From positions 1 to 6,820 of the forward strand of contig CALHGI010000502.1 of NCBI GenBank assembly GCA_938029995.1: a DNA stretch of 6,820 bases, read 5' to 3'. Below the pieces are notes generated by a model. The model ran no database searches. It saw only the letters and a list, made by a program, of their open reading frames with translations, and was not told the DNA's origin. Below are positions 6,682 to 6,820 of the stretch, in pieces (position 1 is the first letter of the stretch; every line of letters starts with the position of its first letter). The DNA comes from an uncultured cyanobacterium. GTDB lineage: Bacteria; Cyanobacteriota; Cyanobacteriia; Phormidesmidales; Phormidesmidaceae. Position numbers and translations under genes: made by a program.

Positions 6682-6820
6682 CCCGCATGGCAAGCATTCC
6701 CGTTCGCCACCTTCGCACCAAAGCTCTGCGTTTTGGCCACCAAAATTGAGTTTACTGTCGCGCTTTTTGTTGGTACCCAAGTTACGCCGCTTACGCGCGT
6801 TACTGTGATTGGCTTGTGCC

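Noticed and set aside
6682..6820. Several open frames on both strands after the glycosyltransferase, including two minus-strand frames ending at 6667 and 6678 that run off the right edge.
   Set aside because: More than one frame is open, none has a recognisable motif, and at most 50 codons are visible. A minus-strand gene ending here is possible but cannot be chosen from this sequence.

Overview
The window reads as an ordinary stretch of a cyanobacterial chromosome. Two perfect GCGATCGC (HIP1 core) octamers lie in 6.8 kb, where random sequence would give about 0.1. The genes also fit: a transglutaminase-like membrane protein, a lone HslV-like peptidase subunit, ArgD with an N-terminal extension, RecF away from dnaN, and a membrane glycosyltransferase of a kind used on lipids and carotenoids. 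I cannot name the species.

Layout from left to right: (1) the 3' part of a transglutaminase-like/DUF4129 membrane protein (+), cut by the left edge; (2) an HslV-like Ntn-hydrolase (-), tail to tail with gene 1; (3) a 212-base divergent intergenic region with a possible short-leader promoter for gene 2 and an NtcA-like site before argD; (4) argD (+); (5) a 249-base spacer starting with an 11-bp perfect inverted repeat that can form a long hairpin just after the argD stop; (6) a complete, AT-richer sulfotransferase (+) that looks acquired; (7) recF (-), tail to tail with the sulfotransferase, 5 bases apart; (8) a 157-base divergent spacer with G-runs, a direct repeat and small palindromes; (9) a complete family 2 membrane glycosyltransferase (+); (10) 139 bases at the right edge with no gene I can call.

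The genes alternate strand and none is close enough to a same-strand neighbour to suggest an operon, so each is probably transcribed alone. They belong to separate processes: cell surface or protein processing, proteolysis, arginine synthesis, sulfation, recombinational repair, and glycosylation. I see no mobile element, CRISPR array, tRNA or rRNA. The points most worth a second look are the transglutaminase-like domain, which appears to have lost all three catalytic residues, the orphan HslV-like peptidase, and the AT-rich sulfotransferase.
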